A DNA stretch of 64,000 nucleotides from assembly GCA_032622095.1 (NCBI GenBank), contig CP136066.1, positions 187,402,716 through 187,466,715 on the forward strand. Reading direction: 5' to 3'. The notes beneath the pieces were generated by a model, which saw only the letters and a list, made by a program, of their open reading frames with translations, did not search any database and had not been told where the DNA came from. This document shows, one piece after another, positions 13,545 to 25,554 of the stretch. The stretch comes from Siphonodentalium dalli (taxonomy: Eukaryota; Mollusca; Scaphopoda; Gadilida; Siphonodentaliidae). Every line of letters begins with the position of its first letter. Position 1 is the first letter of the stretch. The translations under genes and the position numbers were made by a program.

Positions 13545-15190
13545 CAGGGGGGGGGGGGTCGGAAAATTTCCAGGCACGTATGATGGGGTGGGTGTCTCTT
13601 GGGTCCAAAAAGCAGTTTTTTCCATATGCCAATTTATTTTTCCATTCCTGCTATTGAATCTTATTTTGATGTGTTTTGAACAGAAACGGATCATATATAG
13701 TTAATAGTAATGCTATACTACATATAGAGGTTATCAAAAGTTGGATCAGTTGCACAATGGCCAACAATAACCCAAATTCAACTTGATAGAACTAGAAACT
13801 GCGCTATTGGAAAAATAAAATTTAATCAGGATTCCATCTACTGATACAACAAAATAAGAATAACTATGCCGAACTCAGTTGAAAATAAGCGATAACATGA
13901 AAGCACACTTGACCATATGTGACATGGAAATAAAGATACAATAAATAATGGAATAAAATAGAATTTTGACAACGTAAAACATAAAATCTTAACAAATAAA
14001 TTGAAGGCCAGCCGGGCCAGCTTGAACAATTTCACATTGTTTTCCATGTTAATGTGGATCAGCTTGTAATGTTAATCACAGTAACGAAGATTTTATCGTC
14101 ACTGATGTCGTGAGCAAAAAAGAAGTGAAATTGGGCTATCCATCCATATTATTCCCAATTATTACGAAGCCTATTACTTCAGGCAGTGGCCTCCAGCCTG
14201 CCATTACACGCTATAACATGTTTCCTCAGTTCTGGTTTCTGAGATGCCCCAAGAAGAGTCACGCGGGTATATCATGGTTATGTTTGGTATTAGCATTATT
14301 CTTCAAACTGGGAGTATTTCAGAACAAATAAGGTATCAACTTGTTTTAAAAGTAAACTAGCATATGCTCGTAACAGTCAAAATACTGTTTTGTGTCAGTT
14401 CCTCATATATTACGTTTTTGTACGTTTGCGATAATCTTGGCCATTTTGAATGCGTGGGATGAACTGGGATGAACAGTTGTATTTCCACATGTTTTGATAA
14501 ACAATTTGATTCCAGCAATACAGTAAGTAATGCCCTAATTAAACGACTCCATAACCACATCAGAATAATGTGTAATTTTTCAGGATTTAGTCGGAAATAT
14601 GGCTTGTTGTCATTCATCGGAAACCCATTATTCTGCTGTGGTTATGGAGTCGATTAATTAGGGCATTACTGTATATCACATAGCAAATATCAAAATATCA
14701 AATAATCTGAAATTTGTTGTACCGGTACCATGTATTATGTAGAATACTCAAATGTGATTATGTGACTAGATCATGTGACTATATATTATGAAAATGAATG
14801 TTAATAAAAACTTTGGCACTCTGCCTATATATCCCTAGAAATGTGATTATTTTGACACATTTCTTGATTAATGACACTTATATGATAAATTCAAATAGTA
14901 TCGTTATCTCATTATGCACTGTTCTATTCAAATATCGCGCAATAAATTATGATAATGCAGGATAATCAGCTATTTTGTTACTCAATTGATCATTTTCTCA
15001 AATTGAGGGGGGTGGGTGTCCAAAACTGACCGGAAAAAACTTCCTGAAACGGAAAAAAAGGGTGGGTGTCCAAAATTGCCTGGAAAAAAAGGCCGGAAAC
15101 GGAAGAAATTGGGTGGGTGGGTCCCCCGAGGCCGGAAAAAATAAAAATGATCATACGTGCCTGGAAATTTTTTCAGACCCCCCCCCCCTG
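13545..15190. mobile_element. hAT-like element with poly-G ends (1646 bp)
   Basis: The left end is CAGGGG with a long G run, then TCGGAAAA and TTTCCAGGCACGTATGAT. The right end is the same sequence inverted. TCACCAG flanks both ends (13538-13544 and 15191-15197), a 7-bp duplication or 8 bp with ambiguity. The CAGGG terminus and 7-8 bp duplication are typical of the hAT superfamily. No BED finger or hAT dimerisation domain is visible, so it looks non-autonomous. It carries the MITE at 14521-14671. Confidence 0.82.
14521..14671. mobile_element. 151-bp TA-flanked MITE
   Basis: An inverted repeat of about 50 bp each side. The right arm complements CAGTAATGCCCTAATTAA, while the left arm has an extra GTAA near its tip. 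It is bounded by TA dinucleotides at 14519-14520 and 14672-14673. Tc1/mariner-type elements duplicate TA. It has no coding capacity. Confidence 0.75.
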
Positions 15191-15220
15191 TCACCAGGGG
15201 TAATAAAGTCATTCCCTGTA

Positions 15221-15854
15221 TCTATTATATATTTTGGGAAATCTGTCTGTGTGTGTCTGTCTGTCTGTCTGTTCGCGATGGACTCGAAAACGGCTGAACC
15301 GATTTCGATGAAACTTGGTATGTGGGGGTACTTTCGGCCGGGGAGTGGCATGGGCCTATTAATTTACCCGTGCGACCTGACCTTGACATCCGGTCATTTC
15401 AAGGTCAAACGCCCGAGTATCACGGGATTTCGATGAAAATTAGTGTCTATGGATACTTTCGTATGGGGAGTGTCGTAAGCCTATTCGTTTGTCCGTGCGA
15501 CGTGACCTTGAAATCGGGTCAATTCAAAGTAAAATCGCCAATTTTTATGGGATTTCGACGAAATTTGATACATAGGGTTACTTTTGTCCACTGAGTGTTT
15601 TGGACGGGTCAAATCGTGACCCCGACCTGACCTTAACCTTCAAAATGATCAATTCGAGGTCAATTCGGGTAAAACCGGATGGATTTCGACGGGTACTTTT
15701 GTCGGGTACTTTTGTCCGGGCAGTGTTTTGGACGGGTCAAATCGTGACCCCCACCTGACCTTGACCTTCAAAATGGACAATTGAAGGTCAAATCGCTCAA
15801 TTCGCCGAAAATCAGAGGGGAAACAGCCCGGACAAAGTCGGGTCCACCTGCTAG
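15221..15854 (+). mobile_element. Non-autonomous Helitron (634 bp)
   Basis: It begins TCTATTATATATTTTGG and ends CTAG. A hairpin CCCGGACAAAGTCGGG lies about 8 nt before the CTAG. The base before is A (15220) and the base after is T (15855). A 5' TC, a 3' CTRR, a subterminal hairpin and insertion between A and T are the defining Helitron features. A short GTCTGT microsatellite follows the 5' end, and the interior carries GACC-rich subrepeats. No Rep/helicase is present. The same family forms the tandem array at 21772-24513. Confidence 0.88.
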
Positions 15855-15859
15855 TATAT

Positions 15860-17625
15860 ATATATATTTGCGACACCCATGGCCATTTAGCCACTCAAGA
15901 TATACATACACACCCAACCCAAAACCCATAGAGTCACTATATATAGTATACATATAAACCTCACCAATGGTGTTAAAGTCCTTCTAGATATACCAATGTC
16001 CCGCACCACGCACATGGCCATTCATAAACTCCAAACATGCATATAGACTTCACCATGACAATTCAGCCTCTCGCTGTATACTCATAAACCACACTCGTGA
16101 TCATACAGTCACCCCTTGTATACCAATTCACCCCACCATTAATATTGTCACACCGGCACTCCCTATATACATATTGGCCACATCATGGCCATATAGCCAT
16201 TCAAGATATACAAGGGCTCGCGTCTGGCAGGTAATGAGTCGAAACATGTGACATTTGCTTAGTATGGCACATAGTCAGCGATCTGCAACTGATGATGATC
16301 TTATCCGAACATTTTGGCATCTTTTCAACTCATTGGGAGTAATTTCCAAAAATGTCTAAACTCTACTTTTGGCATAAAATCTTGTTTTTGTGGGGTACGT
16401 TCTAAAACTATTTTCAAAATTCCATTAAACCGTTCCGGGACCCAGCTTCCACCTTAACATTCATGCCATTAGAACGGGGATCAATTTGTCTGCGAGAAAG
16501 TGGGACCTTGGTCATCATATATTTAGCCTCCTCGAATATTCTGCCTAACATACATCCTCTCCTTTCTTTTGACAACCATACATTTATGTACCATACCATT
16601 GTGTGGGGAAATTATATGATGGGTAGGATGTAAGCCATTATTTATTTCACTATACTTATGTTGAAAAACTGAAAGGCCTTATGGTCCGTCAGCCAGTGCT
16701 CCATTTTGACTTGTAATTGTCATTCCGGAGGGCTGTGTGTGTTTTCGTTGACGCGGACAGCTGTGTCACCTTGTCAGACAGACACCCACTTACATGTATG
16801 TGTTAGCCTATACTTACCTGTATTGGTTGGTTGTCTGCATTGGTTAACCCATTACCATAGTCACTCCAGGTGTATATACCTCATCAATTACCATACAGCC
16901 CTTCTAGATATACCTATACCCCGCACACGACCAGTCGTACACTTTGGACTTGAAAATACAGCACAGCCATGATAATTCAGCCAATTGCTGTATTCTTACA
17001 CACCCCATCCATGAACATTCAGCTATTCACTGTATACCGGTACAAACACCAATGACAATACAGCCAAAACAGATGAACATATACATCCTACCCATGACCA
17101 TGATGTCACGATCTATATACACAAGCCCGCCAATGACCATCAAACTGTACTCCATATATGCATATAAACATCAGCAACATTGAGCCTGAAGTCATTCCAT
17201 TGACACATTGTCCATAACCATACAACCACTCCATATTTATCCATACACCCCATCCATTACCATACAGCCAACGCGTGTATACATATACACCCATCCATGA
17301 CAATACAGCCACCCGGTGTGCACCTGTGCATCCCAACCATGACCACACAGTCACTCCATATATATACACAACACAAAGATGGACAATGTAGCTAATCTCG
17401 CTATACACATACATCACTTCAATACATCACTGTATACATTGTAACCTCACACATGACCATAAGCTACTCCTTATATACATATACAACTCAACGTGGACAC
17501 CCAATACATGACCATATAGTCACACATTGTATAACTATTCATATCATTCATGAATACAATAATTCCGCGTATACATGCTCACCTCACCTATAGGCATACA
17601 TTCAACAGACATACACACTGTATTA
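15860..17625. repeat. Degenerate ~55-60 bp tandem repeat
   Basis: Motifs of the form CCATGACCATACAGYCACTCC followed by TATATACATAYACA recur irregularly, clearest at 15880-16220 and 16855-17620. This forms the central part of the 7.85-kb element. A fragment near 13455-13480 suggests the array once continued past the hAT and Helitron insertions. Open frames in it are not supported as genes. The block 16220-16850 shows no repeat and no gene. Confidence 0.6.
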
Positions 17626-18598
17626 AGTTGATCAATGTTGATTATAATGGGCCAGAGTAGCTACATACTATGATCCCTCTCAGTTCCGTTTCAACGTTTT
17701 GCCCATTTCAGTTAAAAAAAACATGGACATAATCCCAAAAGATGTTTTCGACAAAATCCATACTGCACCCCTCAAATGAACTTTGCATGCCTCTTAATGT
17801 ACTGGGACAACCAGAATAGAACATTTAGTTGACTAAGTAGCATGTTTAATAACCAAGTGAGTCACAATCTGCTACCTTTTCGGAAAAGCCATGAATAATG
17901 TTCTGAATATATGTGACAAATCAACATTTTACCAAATTTGGTTGCCATTTTGCAAGCCATCTTGTGTTTTTTTGCCGATTTTGATGTCAAGTTTGTGACA
18001 TAATAATTTCATTAATTCTGGTGATTTCAGTGGTTAAAATAGTACCAACTAACCAATATGCATCATAAATGTTAGTATTCAATGTACATAAGACAGAATA
18101 GTCAATTGCGTGCGTCAACCACAATTTGTAAGCAGTTGCATGGTACGCTGGGACAATATTTACCTTTTTCCATATATCGGTCGCCATTTTGGCAGCTATT
18201 TTGAGCCAAAGTGATAACTTTAGGTACATTTGAGTTGGAATATCCATAAAAAATAGAAAGCACCACTAACATTGCGCAGTCCTTCCAATTTATTGATGAA
18301 ATATGACTAGAATCCCAATGGTGATATTTTGTGATATGTTATACCGCGTTCTGTAAAATCGAATTTTTGAGTGATCGGAATGGGTTGGGATCTCATGAAT
18401 GGCATATTTCATTGCGTCAAATGTCATTTAAAATGCTAAATACAAAATAAAGTCACATTTCTCAACCAATTCCAAACAGCAGAAACTTATCTTAAAAATC
18501 TAGTAAAAAACGTAAAAAACAAATTCACATCCGGCCGCCATTTTGGCTTCCATCTTGGACGAGGAATTCCAATTTTTTCACAAAAAGGTGGCGTTATG

Positions 18599-19487
18599 CA
18601 GGGGGGGGGGGGGCGGAAAAAAACTGCGGGACACAACGTACCGGGGGTGGGGGGTACCTAGCCGTCAAAAAATTACACGTAAATTTTTTCCTTATTCATT
18701 TAGGGGGGGGGGGGTGTCGGAAAGAATTTGCATGTAATTTTTTTCCAAATATGTATTTTCAGACTCACAAGTTCAATTTTCTCTCATTTTATAGAATATG
18801 GATTAACCTTAATATCCAAATCATATATACATGAGTAGTACAATCCACCTAAAACAATTTTGGATAACCACTGTCTTGGTTTACATGTGATATTGACCCC
18901 ATTAACCCTCTTAATAATGCCGACTATGTCAGTGTCTACCAGTCGAATGCAAAATTCTACCCTGCGATCGCTTATCTGGCAAATGTTTACTGCAGAACTA
19001 TCCCATGTATTAAACAATTTCTCCTCCAATGGTATCAGAAAACAGTTATATGCTGGTATCTCACTCATCTCATTTGCATCTTTTTCAAAGTCGAGGTAAT
19101 GACTAGTAGTCATTTTTTAAAGTGCATACAAAGCGTTGCGATCACCAATGTACATGTTTGTACATGTCATGACATCACGAGGTACAAATCTGCGTTCTAC
19201 TGGTAGACAATGACCATTTTAGTCATAATAATCTAAACTAAGTTACCAAGCACCTTCTCGTGAATTGTATGCTCCGGTGTTTTTTTTCGGTTTCCGGTCA
19301 AACCGAGTTGTTGCCCGGCTGGGGTAGATTTGATTTTTTTTTTCTGGGGGGGGGGTGGGGGGGGGGGGGGCAAATGGTCAGTGGGAAAAAACTGCAGTTT
19401 TTGCTGTTTGGGGGAGGGGGGGGGTACCCAAACCGAAGAAAACAGTTTTTTCCACCCTGTGTCTGCAGTTTTTTTCCGGCCCCCCTG
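18599..19487. mobile_element. hAT-like element with poly-G ends (889 bp)
   Basis: It begins CAGGGG followed by a G run and CGGAAAAAAACTGC, and ends with the inverse, ...GGCCCCCCTG. CGTTATG flanks both ends (18592-18598, 19488-19494). It interrupts the right arm of the 7.85-kb element; the left arm has the uninterrupted site near 12160. An open frame of 109 codons lies inside (18784-19113, minus), without recognisable domains. Confidence 0.8.
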
Positions 19488-19738
19488 CGTTATGTCTTAG
19501 CTTTACAAAAATGTATACATATGTATATATATGACAATATTTTCTCACTATAATTTCATCAAACTAACTTAACGGAAATGGCAGCCATCTTGGACGCCAT
19601 CTTGAATTTTTAAAAATGGTCAAAGCGGATTTTATCAGATTTTGGGTATGTTACAGAGGATATATTCCTCTTCAAAATGGTATACAAACCAACTTAGTCC
19701 AAATTTCTTCTAGATCAAACCTTTTATCGACCAGACTA

Positions 19739-21420
19739 TATATGTTGTGCAAATGACTCTTTTTTTTTATCGATGGTCAAATATGGAAATACAGGAAGAA
19801 AACACCATTTTGCCTACTACCTTCACCCCAGTTCAGCAGTTCAAAATCCCGTTCAGCACTTTATCTGGAGAAGTTCAGCAGAATTTCCAAAACTCAGTTT
19901 AACTGATTTTTAACGAAGATATTCGGGTGCATATGATGCAAATGATTTGTAATAGATGGGCCATAACCATATACATGTAGAGAAAACCATTTGACCGACA
20001 TCCACCCAAGTTCAATAGTTCAAAATCCCGTTCAGCGCTTTATCGTGAACAGTTCAGCAGATTCTCCCAAACTCAGTTTAACCGATTTTAACGAATATAG
20101 ACTGGAATATGTTGTGCAAATGACTGGTCCATAAGGAAATACAAGACGAAACTCGATTTGATTTACCTATACACCCCAGTTCAAAATCCCGCTCATCAAT
20201 TTATCTGCGGCAGTTCATCAGAATCTCCAAAACTCAGTTTAACTGATTTTTAACGAAGATATGCGGGTGCATGTATGTGATGCAAATGATTTGTAATCGT
20301 TGTGCCATAACCAGGTACATGGATAGAAAACCAACGTCAACCCCAGTTCAGCAGTTCAAAATCCCGTTCAGCACTTTACTGGAAGCAGTTCAGCAGGATC
20401 TATACCGAACGCAGTTTAACCGATTTTTAACGAGGATAGTCGCATATATGTTGTGAAATGACTTTTTATCGATGGTCCATAATGAAATACACGATTTAAT
20501 CGACCTGCACCCCAGTTCAGCAGTTCAAAAAGTGTAGGTGATGCAAATAACTTCTGATCGATGGGCCATATAATCGGTGGATTCTGCTGCATTGTTTCCG
20601 GTAAGTGCTGAACGGGATTTTTAACTACTGAACTGGGGTGGACGTCGGTCAAATGATTTTCTCTCCGTGTATCTGGTTATGGCCCATCGATTACAAGTCA
20701 TTTGCATGACATTCACCCGCATATGTCTGTTAAACTGAGTTTTGGAGATTCTGCTGAACTGCTCCAGATAACGGGACTTTTAACTGCTGAACTGTGGTGA
20801 AAGTCGGTAAAATCGTATTTTCTTCATGTATTTCCTCATGATCCATCGATAGACAGTCATTTGCACAACATATACCAGACTATCCTCGTTAAAATCGGTT
20901 AAATTGCGTTCGGTGGATTCTGCTGAACTGTTCCCAGTAAATAGTGCTGACGTGATTTTGAACTGCTTAACTGGGGTGGTCGTAGGTAACATGGTTTTCT
21001 CTCTTTGTATATGATTATGACCCATCGATTACAGGTCATTTCCATAATATACACCCGAATATCTTCGTTAAATATCAGTCAAACTGAGTTTTGGAGATTC
21101 TGCTGAACTGCTCCAGATTAACTTCTGAACTGCGGTGAAAGTCGGTCAAATCGTATTTTCTTCCTGTATTTCCTTATATTCCATCGATAACTGGTCATTT
21201 GCACAACATATACCAGACGATCCTCGTTAAAAATCGGTTAAACTGCGTTCGGTGGATTCTGCTGAACTGTTCCCGGTAAGTGCTGAAGGGGATTTTGAAC
21301 TGCTTAACTGGGGTTCACGTAGGTACAATGATTTTCTCTCCATGTATATGGTTATGGGCCATCGATTACAACTCATTTAAAATCGGCTCGACTGAGTTTT
21401 GGAGATTCTGCTGAACTGTA
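19739..21420. repeat. ~170-bp satellite with an internal reversal
   Basis: Monomers carrying CCCCAGTTCAGCAGTTCAAA start at about 19827, 20002, 20169, 20342 and 20511, spaced 167-175 bp. From about 20575 to 21420 the same monomer runs on the opposite strand (AACTGGGG boxes near 20630, 20800, 20970, 21130, 21305). The array is therefore a large imperfect inverted repeat centred near 20560. Two more monomers stand alone at 45180-45490. Confidence 0.85.
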
Positions 21421-21607
21421 CTATTTATAGTTCTTATGCAACACAATATATAACCAAGAAGTAGTGTATATACGCTCTAAATATATATGGAGTTATATTC
21501 CTGTCCATATGTGGGTTTTCAAATCGCCATTCGGGTTAATTCAGTCTTTGTGTATTTATTTAATTTTTATAACTATATATTGTGTTGCATGAGTACTATA
21601 AATAGTA
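21419..21607. mobile_element. ~190-bp MITE at the satellite edge
   Basis: CTATTTATAGT...ATGCAACACAATATATA on the left is matched inversely by TATATATTGTGTTGCAT...ACTATAAATAG on the right, with TA at each boundary. It marks the right end of the satellite. Confidence 0.65.
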
Positions 21608-21771
21608 CTCATAGCAGAATCGCACAACATGGCTGCTTTTGGAAAATTTCTATTTGCTTCTGGGTTTATGAAACTGAATTTTTCAATAAATACGGGAGAT
21701 ACGATGCCGTGATATGGCATGAATGTTTTGGGTGGGTCAGTAAACAATTCCGCTTCTATTTATATATAATA

Positions 21772-24425
21772 CTAGAAGGTGACCAGACTTCGTCCGGGCT
21801 TTCACCTTGAATTTTGAAGGTGAAGGTCAGGTGGGGTCACAATTTGACCCGTCGAAAACACTGCCAGGACAAAAGTACCCGTCGAAATCCATCCGGTTTT
21901 ACCCGAGTTGACCTTGAATTGATAATTTTGAAGGTCAAGGTCAGGTCGGGGTCACGACTCGACCCGCCCAAAACACACAGTGGACAAAAGTAACCCTATG
22001 TATAAAATTTCGTCGAAATCCCATCAAAATTTGCGATTTGACCTTGAATTGACCCGACTTCAAGGTCAAGTCGCACGGGCAAATTAATATGCTTATGAGA
22101 CTCCCCATACGAAAGTATCCCCACATACCAAGTTTCATCGAAATCCCGTGATATTCGGGCGTTTGACCTTGAAATGACCCGATTTCAAGGTCACGTCGCA
22201 CGGGAAAATTAATAGGTTTATGCCACTCCCCGGCAGAAGGTACACCCACATACCAAGTTTCATCGAAATCCCGTGATATTCGGGCGTTTGACCTTGAAAT
22301 AACCCGATGTCAAGGTCACGTCGCACGGACAAATTAATATGCCTATGCCACCCCCCGGCCGAAAATACCCCCACATACCAAGTTTCATCGAAATCGGTAG
22401 GGCCGTTTTCGAGTTCATCGCGAACACACACACAGACACACAGACACACAGATCTTCCAAAATATATAATAGACTAGAAGGTGATCCGACTTCGTCCGGG
22501 CTTTCACCTTGAATTGTCCATTTTGAAGGTGAAGGTCAGGTGGGGTCACAATTTGACCCGTCGAAAACACTGCCAGGACAAAAGTACCCGACAAAAGTAC
22601 CCGTCGAAATCCATCCGGTTTTACCCGAGTTGACCTTGAATTGAACATTTTGAAGGTCAAGGTCCAGGTCGGGGTCACGACTCGACCCGCCCAAAACACC
22701 CAGTGGACAAAAGTAACCCTATGTATAAAATTTCGTCGAAATCCCATCAAAATTGGCGATTTGACCTTGAATTGACCCGATTTCAAGGTCAAGGTCACGC
22801 CGCACGGGCAAATGAATATGCTTATGAGACTCCCCATACGAAAGTACCCCCACATACCAAGTTTCATCGAAATCCCGTGATATTCGGGCGTTTGACCTTG
22901 AAATGACCCGATTTCAAGGTCAAGGTCACGTCGCACGGGCAAATTAATAGGTTTATGCTACTCCCCGGCAGAAGGTACCCCCACATAGCAAGTTTCATCT
23001 AAATCCCTTGATATTCGGGCGTTTGACCTTGAAATAACCCGATTTCAAGGTCAAGATCACGTCGCACGGACAAATTAATATGCCTATGCCACCCCCGGCC
23101 GAAAATACCCCCACATACCAAGTTTCATCGAAATCGGCTTGGCCGTTTTCGAGTTCATCGCGAACACACACACAGACACACAGACAGACAGATCTTCCAA
23201 AATATATAATAGACTAGAAGATGACCCGACTTCGTCCGGGCTTTGACCTTGATTTGTCCATTTTGAAGGTCAAGGTCAAGAGGGGTCACGATTTGACCCG
23301 TCCAAAACACTGCCCGGACAAAAGTACCCGACAAACGTGCCCGTCGAAATCCACCCGGTTTTACCCGATTTGGCCTTGAATTGATCATTTTGAAGGTCAA
23401 GGTCAGGTCCGGGTCACGACTCGACCCGTCCAAAACACTGAGTGGACAAAAGTAACCCCACGTATCAAATTTCGTCGAAATCCCATCAAAATTGGCGATA
23501 TGACCTTGAATTGACCCGATTTCAAGGTCAATGTCACGTCGCACGGGCAAATTAATATGCTTATGAGACTCCCCATACGAAAGTACCCCCACATACCAAG
23601 TTTCATCGAAATCCCGTGATATTCGGGCGTTTGACATTGAAATGACCCGATTTCAAGTTCAAGGTCACGTCGCACGGACAAATTAATAGGCCCATGCCAC
23701 CCCCCGGCCGAAAATACCCCCACATACCAAGTTTAATCGAAATCGGCTTGGCCGTTTTCGAGTTCATCGCGAACACACACACACACACACACACATATCT
23801 TCCAAAATATATAATAGACTAGAAGGTGACCCGACTTCGTCCGGGCTATTCAAAAACCAAATTCCACCCGTTTCCTAGATCTGGTCTGCGCATCCGGGGC
23901 AAGATACATTCACATACCAAATTTCAAGTCGATAGCTCCACCCGTTTCCGAGATATATATATTGCCCAATGTCATTTGCGGATACCTCGGCCGGTGATGA
24001 GTTAACGCGACATCGGCCGGTTAAGAGTTAAACGCGATCACGTCACGATCTGTTGACGGCGTAATATATTTACGGAATGTTTTTCGATGAGCGAAGCATG
24101 GTCCTGCGTTCTTCCCGATAATTAAGGTAGAAACTTTAAATGTACACAGGCGTGTGATACATCATTGTAAAGAGGAAGCGCCACAGATTCTAACCGTGCA
24201 AATTATATGACTGGCAATTTATTATTCGCGCTATATCGAATCGATTTGTGAGCGCCGAACTGAAATATATTAGCGCAAAACGGCGTAAAAACAGAGTTAA
24301 CCTCGGCACGTGAAAAGTTGACCTCGGATCTGAAAATTAATATGCCTATGCCACTTCCCGGCCGATAGTAACCTCACATACGAAGTTTCATCGAAATCGG
24401 ATCGGCCGTTTTCGAGTTCATCGCG

Positions 24426-24481
<56 letters not shown>

Positions 24482-24513
24482 ACACAGACAGATCTTCCAA
24501 AATATATGATAGA
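21772..24513 (-). mobile_element. Tandem array of four non-autonomous Helitrons
   Basis: On the minus strand four units follow each other: 24513-23819 (695 bp), 23818-23214 (605 bp), 23213-22474 (740 bp), 22473-21772 (702 bp). Each begins TCTAT.ATATATT and ends CTAG, with the hairpin CCCGGACGAAGTCGG before the end. At each internal junction CTAG is followed directly by TCTATT with no base between. Only the two outer ends touch host DNA, giving A before and T after on the minus strand (positions 24514 and 21771), as expected for a single insertion. CA/GT microsatellites follow each 5' end. Long open frames across the units are stop-poor repeat artefacts. Confidence 0.87.
23850..24300. other. 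Foreign segment inside Helitron unit 4
   Basis: Between the shared 3' end and the shared 5' end, this unit lacks the GACC-rich core of the other three and carries unrelated sequence with two or three CGGCCGGT-type boxes near 23990-24025. Helitrons often capture host DNA. The source is not identifiable from this window. Confidence 0.5.
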
Positions 24514-24812
24514 TATATAACCTACTTACCTTTGAGTGTGTTTTTTGAAGCGAAAGTCGGTGTCAAAACCGGACTTTTTGACCCAGTTTAGCAGCCACCA
24601 TCTCGAAAGAGTGAAATTTTACAGCCGGTTTGCGTCAGACCTGTGCTCATAAATTAGGCCGAGCCAAGTTGGATACACTTCTATAGGATTAAGTACTATT
24701 GGGGTGGGGTCTATTTTTGTTCTGGGGACCTGTGGGCCGATAGCAATTCATTGGAATTAGCATATTCAATAAGGTGAATTCAATATTATATTTACATAGA
24801 ATGCACAATATG

Positions 24813-25237
24813 TCATGTACAAAAGATAAAATCATGCAAACGTCGTAAGAATACCTTTTGATTTGGCCCACAGAAAGCGCCAAACATTGAGAGATTCCGA
24901 TGATCAATCCACGATTGTGGCGAGGAATAGCCTAGGCAGCCTTGTGCAATGACTATTTGGGTCCTCGTCGGAAAGTCTTGCATACTAGTATGCTTATGCA
25001 AACTTTGTGGGCCTTCTCAAGCTTATTTGTTTGAGTTGTGGTTAGGTTCCAGAGAAGTTCACTGCCATATGACCTTGAAGGAATGACTATTGTTTTTTTA
25101 ATTTTGTATAAACTTTGAGGAGAGGTACCACCGGGATATATGCCAACATCGGAAAGGCCGAAATATACCCCCCCCCCCCGGTCCGAAGTGAACACATCAG
25201 CACTTGTCCTTATGTTAACTTGCTGTAACAGACTCAT
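24813..25237 (-). pseudogene. Decayed LINE reverse-transcriptase C-terminus
   Basis: On the minus strand a frame from 25237 contains GIYPGG...KIKKTIVIPSRSYGSELLWN and NKLEKAHK. This matches the region downstream of the polymerase core in CR1/L2-like LINE ORF2 proteins, with its 'YG-EL-WN' and 'LE-AH' positions. The similarity continues in a second frame (24813-25001) with IDHRNLSMFGAFC and FLRRLHDFIF, the usual following segment. At least one frameshift separates the halves. Nothing N-terminal remains, so this is a 5'-truncated dead copy. The family match is from memory of conserved motifs. Confidence 0.72.
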
Positions 25238-25299
25238 GTATATGAGTCGTGCAAATTTTGATCTTTTAAGCAGTTTGATTTAAAAAACAATTAATTTAA

Positions 25300-25490
25300 A
25301 TTCAATTTTTTTTAGATTGAATTAAGTTAAAAAAAACATTTCTAAGTTTTTAATTTTCTTTTTAGAATTATAGATTGAAACTTTAAAAAAAAACTAATTT
25401 AGATTGAATTAAGTTAAAAAAAACATTTCTAAGTTTTTAATTTTCTTTTTAGAATTATAGATTGAAACTTTAAAAAAAAACTAATTTAAT
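25300..25490. repeat. AT-rich tandem duplication (~80 bp unit)
   Basis: A block with ATTGAATTAAGTTAAAAAAA, then CATTTCTAAGTTTTTAATTT and TAGAATTATAGATTGAAACT is repeated once in direct orientation. The surrounding 25260-25540 is nearly pure A/T without a gene. Confidence 0.75.
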
Positions 25491-25554
25491 TTTTTACATT
25501 TAATTTTTAAATTATCGAATTAGATATTTAGACTGAAACTTCTTGCTAAAAAAA

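Larger units (their letters stand above)
11893..19738. mobile_element. 7.85-kb element with ~1.3-kb terminal inverted repeats
   Basis: The left end TAGTCTGGTCGATAAA is matched by its complement at 19738. The left arm runs to ~13222 and the right arm from ~17643, the right one interrupted by a hAT-like insert. The arms contain matching landmarks such as GGAACTGAGA...TCTGGCCCATTA at the inner borders. The trinucleotide TAT flanks both ends (11890-11892, 19739-19741), and the outer sequences join to restore a normal ~170-bp satellite monomer. No transposase is recognisable between the arms. A shorter relative with the same TIR lies at 52298-54466. Confidence 0.82.

Noticed and set aside
18784-19113. 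109-codon frame as a transposase
   Set aside because: No DDE, BED or hAT dimerisation motif is visible; kept only as an unexplained frame.
21941-23794. Open frames up to 175 codons on the minus strand
   Set aside because: They run through Helitron units, share the same wording in different registers and start anywhere. They reflect stop-poor repeat sequence.
24427-24480. AC dinucleotide run as a separate feature of interest
   Set aside because: It is the variable microsatellite that follows the 5' end of each Helitron unit.
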